Below, one piece after another: positions 41,432-44,168 of a stretch of DNA of 44,168 nt. The first letter of the stretch is position 1. Every line of letters starts with the position of its first letter. The translations under genes and the position numbers were made by a program. Origin of the DNA: CAYVAR01 sp964449675 (GTDB lineage Bacteria; Patescibacteriota; Microgenomatia; UBA10105; UBA927); the NCBI GenBank assembly GCA_964449675.1, contig CAYVAR010000009.1:1-44168 (forward strand). The letters run 5' to 3'. The notes beneath the pieces are model-generated. The model did no database searches. It had not been told where the DNA came from and saw nothing but the letters and a program-made list of their open reading frames with translations.

Positions 41432-42538
41432 ATGAACATACAAATTCTTCAAGAAAACCTTTTGAGAGCGTTAATAAAAACAGGAAGAATTATTTCCTCT
41501 AAACCCCAACTTCCTATTTTGCAAAGCCTCCTCTTAACAACAAGAGAAGGACAACTTACTATTATCGCATCAAGCTTAGAAGCTACAGAAATAGTAACCA
41601 CAAGGGGAAAAATTACCAAAGAAGGGGGAATGTGTGTCCCCTCTCGGCTACTCATAGAATTTATTTCTTCTCTTCCCCAGGAGACAGTCACGCTTGAGGC
41701 AAAAGAGGGAGCACTGTCTGTGGCGTGCGGAAAAATCCACGCCACTATTCCAGGGACCCTGGTAAGCGAGTTTCCGACGGTTCCAAGCAGAGGCAAAGGT
41801 AGCTCTTTTTCTTTTGATAAAGATAGCTTTGTCTTAGCGCTGCAGGGCGTTCTTTTCGCTGCAGCAACAGACGAAAGCAGGCCGCTTCTCACCGGTGTTA
41901 AAATAATTGGTGGAAAAGATGGCATGTCGCTTACTGCTACCGATGGATATAGACTATCTCAAAAAAACCTTAGAGGAGGCGCGAATTTTTCCTCAACAGT
42001 AGTCATTCCTTCTCGTGCTCTTTCAGAGGTGGTAAAGCTTTGTCAAGAAGACAAAGAGGTAAAAGAATTATTTTTCGAGGAAACCAAAGAAGGCCAACTT
42101 GTTTTTTCAGTAGGTGATACCAATCTGTTTACGCGACGTATTGACGGCGAGTACCCAAATACCGAAAAAATTATCCCGAAGACCTACACAACAAAAATCA
42201 CTCTAGACAAGGAACAGTTTGGCCGCGCAGTAAAGTCTGCTTCAGTGTTTGCTAGAGATAATGCCAATATCATCCGCTTTCATATAGAAGGAAATCTTTT
42301 GACTGTTTCCGCAAATACCCCAAGCGTGGGAGAAAACACTATTGAAGTAGACGGTAAGGCAGAAGGAGATGGGGGAGACATAGCCTTTAACAGCAGATTT
42401 TTAACTGAGTTTTTATCAAACACCAAAGGAGATGAGCTGGTTTTTGAAATGACCGGTTCGCTTAACCCTGGTGTTTTCCGTGTCGTCGGCGACGACTCAT
42501 TTTTTCACATCATCATGCCCGTTCGAGTGCAAAACTGA
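41432..42538 (+). CDS. dnaN: DNA polymerase III beta clamp
   Basis: A 368-aa protein with three similar clamp domains. Family features include PILQSLLLTTREGQLTIIASSLEATEI, ATDGYRLSQK and the C-terminal SLNPGVFRVVGDDSFFHIIMPVR. Length is normal for a clamp that closes as a dimer around DNA. The gene starts 6 bp after the trio-like element in oriC and has its promoter at 41366-41394. No Shine-Dalgarno is visible. It ends 13 bp from the convergent hypothetical gene. Confidence 0.97.
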   Translation: MNIQILQENLLRALIKTGRIISSKPQLPILQSLLLTTREGQLTIIASSLEATEIVTTRGKITKEGGMCVPSRLLIEFISSLPQETVTLEAKEGALSVACGKIHATIPGTLVSEFPTVPSRGKGSSFSFDKDSFVLALQGVLFAAATDESRPLLTGVKIIGGKDGMSLTATDGYRLSQKNLRGGANFSSTVVIPSRALSEVVKLCQEDKEVKELFFEETKEGQLVFSVGDTNLFTRRIDGEYPNTEKIIPKTYTTKITLDKEQFGRAVKSASVFARDNANIIRFHIEGNLLTVSANTPSVGENTIEVDGKAEGDGGDIAFNSRFLTEFLSNTKGDELVFEMTGSLNPGVFRVVGDDSFFHIIMPVRVQN

Positions 42539-42551
42539 AATACTACATGTA

Positions 42552-43565
42552 TTAATTCGTTGCTCGTACAAGGTAGGTTGCCCGATAGGGACCAACTCTT
42601 TTCGCATTGTTTGTTGCTGTTCCAGTAAAAATATAGACAGGAACAACAAGCCCCTCTTTATACAAGTAAAGATAGCCAAGCGATACCCCTGATACAGAAA
42701 CAGTAGAAAAATCAGGGGGAGGATTCATTTCAGGCGAAATGCTTGTAACACTGTCAACGCCAATAAGTATTCCCGAACCATTTTTGAGCGCCTGCACAGC
42801 AGTCTCCACAGATCCAAGAGGGCGCTCATATACGGGGGAAAAAGCAAGCGGAAGCGCAAAGGAGGCTCGGTACACAGAGGGCTTAGCATCGATAAACATG
42901 GATACGCTTGGACTGTCTGTGGTGTCTATAAACAACCGGTATCCATTAAGCAAAAAATTTAACCGTGCAAGTGTTGCCGTTCTGGCGCTTTGGACAAACA
43001 TAAGCCCCCCTGTTTCATCTGTAGATATGCTTTTTATAGAGTCAACCTGAAGAGACAATGTTGGCATAGGTAAAACAGACAAAAATTTTTCAGTAACAGA
43101 TAAAACAGCGCTTTGGGGCAAAACGGTTTGATCAGGAGCGCTTGAAGCTTCTTTGTAGGCGACAAGAGTAGGTGGACCTGGTTGTAGTGTTAGTAATTTT
43201 TCGTTTTCTTTCCATTCCCATGAAGTAAAATTTTTATCTGAAATAATACGCGGTTGATTTGCAAATCCAAGAGATGAGCCAATGCGCAAAAATAATACCT
43301 GGTTTGCTACTGTGGTGATTTTATATACCGGAAGTTTTTCTGGAAACGACTGGTCCCTAAACGATTTTTGAAATAGCGGAGCACGAGGGGCGCCTGAAAC
43401 CGCAAGTGACCGGTCTATGGAGGGAAGCGTGTATGGTCGGATTATTGGTGTCGGTGTTAGCAAAAGAGACGGACCTGTTTGGGGGGATTTTTGAGTGGTC
43501 ACAAAAAACGCAATACCACCGACTGCAATAGCAAATAAACCAACGATAAAGACGCGCCGTTTCAT
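42552..43565 (-). CDS. Conserved hypothetical membrane-anchored protein
   Basis: A 337-aa protein. An N-terminal signal/anchor (about 5-24, VFIVGLFAIAVGGIAFFVTT) is followed by a threonine/proline-rich stretch (LLTPTPIIRPYTLPS) and a long beta-rich extracellular part with no recognised catalytic motif. I cannot name the family. It is encoded 1 bp downstream of the M23 peptidase gene on the same strand, so both may act in the cell envelope. GC and codon use look like dnaA/dnaN, so it is probably core and not acquired. Confidence 0.75.
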   Translation of the reverse strand: MKRRVFIVGLFAIAVGGIAFFVTTQKSPQTGPSLLLTPTPIIRPYTLPSIDRSLAVSGAPRAPLFQKSFRDQSFPEKLPVYKITTVANQVLFLRIGSSLGFANQPRIISDKNFTSWEWKENEKLLTLQPGPPTLVAYKEASSAPDQTVLPQSAVLSVTEKFLSVLPMPTLSLQVDSIKSISTDETGGLMFVQSARTATLARLNFLLNGYRLFIDTTDSPSVSMFIDAKPSVYRASFALPLAFSPVYERPLGSVETAVQALKNGSGILIGVDSVTSISPEMNPPPDFSTVSVSGVSLGYLYLYKEGLVVPVYIFTGTATNNAKRVGPYRATYLVRATN

Positions 43566-43566
43566 G

Positions 43567-44166
43567 TTATTGTCTTCCTCCTATACAGGTGCCAATAGCA
43601 TAAGGAGGTAAAATGGTATTAATGCTTCCGCCTCCTCGGTATTCATAGTGTAAATGATTTCCAGAAGAGAATCCCGTGTCGTCAACCGTACCAATTGGGT
43701 CTCCTTTTTGGACTGTTTGACAAGGGGTGACAGACACTTTTTCCAAGTGTGCATAAACAGTAGAGTACGTGTTTCCTTTTTCGTCTGTGCCTTTGATTTG
43801 CACAACATTTCCGTATCCCTTGTCGAATACCCCAACGCCATACCGAGCATTATAGTGTCCACCGTCATTACCGCATCCCATTGTAGTCCCGTTGTGTGTA
43901 GCAGTTACCACTGTGCCTTGTTCTGCCTTAATATCGATTGCATTGAGGCCTTCATGGGTTGGACCGCCTCCGGGTCCCTGGTTTACGCATCCGGTCGAAA
44001 CCGGCCAGCTACAATCTTGCGCAGACTGATTACACGGAGAAAGCGCACATTGAGGATCTATTCCCGGGTCACACAAGGCAAACGTCTCATCAGTTATGCC
44101 CCCTCCTATTCCAGCCATCAGAAACGAAGTGTCTTTGGTGACGGTTTGAAAAAGGACGATAAGCAT
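43567..44166 (-). CDS. M23 peptidase (LytM type), 5' end uncertain at the window edge
   Basis: At least 199 aa. The zinc motifs are intact: HEGLNAID (H and D of HxxxD, here HEGLNAID with spacing 7) and HLHYEY (HxH). The part before it is rich in cysteine and glycine. An ATG lies at 44166, two bases from the window end, and no signal peptide is seen, so the real start is probably outside. The family cleaves peptidoglycan cross-links. It lies 1 bp from the hypothetical gene downstream and probably shares its transcript. Confidence 0.8.
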   Translation of the reverse strand: MLIVLFQTVTKDTSFLMAGIGGGITDETFALCDPGIDPQCALSPCNQSAQDCSWPVSTGCVNQGPGGGPTHEGLNAIDIKAEQGTVVTATHNGTTMGCGNDGGHYNARYGVGVFDKGYGNVVQIKGTDEKGNTYSTVYAHLEKVSVTPCQTVQKGDPIGTVDDTGFSSGNHLHYEYRGGGSINTILPPYAIGTCIGGRQ

Positions 44167-44168
44167 GA

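Noticed and set aside
41449..41925. 158-codon frame opposite dnaN
   Set aside because: Shadow of the intact dnaN frame, with no recognisable domain.

Overview
The window looks like chromosomal DNA from a Candidate Phyla Radiation (Patescibacteria) bacterium, probably of the Microgenomates type. This is inferred from family content and style: a dense surface-polysaccharide locus next to dnaA-dnaN, many small toxin-antitoxin (TA) pairs, DUF4143 ATPases, a DUF5989 mini-protein, short GC-rich palindromes, and frequent start codons lying 0-6 nt after the predicted transcription start. No rRNA, tRNA or CRISPR array was seen, and no intact transposase or integrase.

Layout. (1) 1-1410: two small TA-like pairs on the minus strand (MntA/HepT; DUF4258/DUF2283). 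(2) 1433-7431: carbamoyltransferase with a DUF5989 partner, initiating sugar-phosphate transferase, Wzm-type ABC permease, and a DegT aminotransferase with a Gfo/Idh/MocA oxidoreductase. (3) 7461-14159: the most unusual part. Three broken 5' pieces of wzt (ABC exporter ATPase) and one complete wzt lie in the same orientation. Accessory cargo sits between them: an AbiEi/AbiEii pair, an AAA/DUF4143 ATPase, and a second AAA/DUF4143 ATPase with an unknown gene and a GxxExxY protein. (4) 14194-18720: an AT-rich block with a GT4, a radical SAM enzyme, a UbiA-type prenyltransferase, a decayed IS1595-like transposase and a methyltransferase. (5) 19257-38150: sugar oxidoreductases, an aminotransferase, many GT2/GT4/GT26 glycosyltransferases, two membrane glycosyltransferases, two Wzy/WaaL-like proteins and a GDP-mannose 3,5-epimerase. 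(6) 38197-39836: a VapBC-like pair and a frameshifted GT75 (reversibly glycosylated polypeptide) gene. (7) 39847-44166: dnaA, oriC and dnaN, then a conserved hypothetical and an M23 peptidase cut by the window edge.

How it fits together. The sugar transferase would start a lipid-linked glycan and the GT2/GT4/GT26 enzymes would extend it. DegT and Gfo/Idh/MocA enzymes, GDP-mannose epimerase and possibly GT75 would supply unusual sugars. Wzm/Wzt would export the chain, and the Wzy/WaaL-like and membrane glycosyltransferases would act outside; the carbamoyltransferase, methyltransferase and radical SAM/UbiA set would decorate it. Gene direction flips often, as expected for a locus built by repeated replacement. 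The wzt 5' end looks like the recombination point where both glycan genes and defence/TA cargo have entered.
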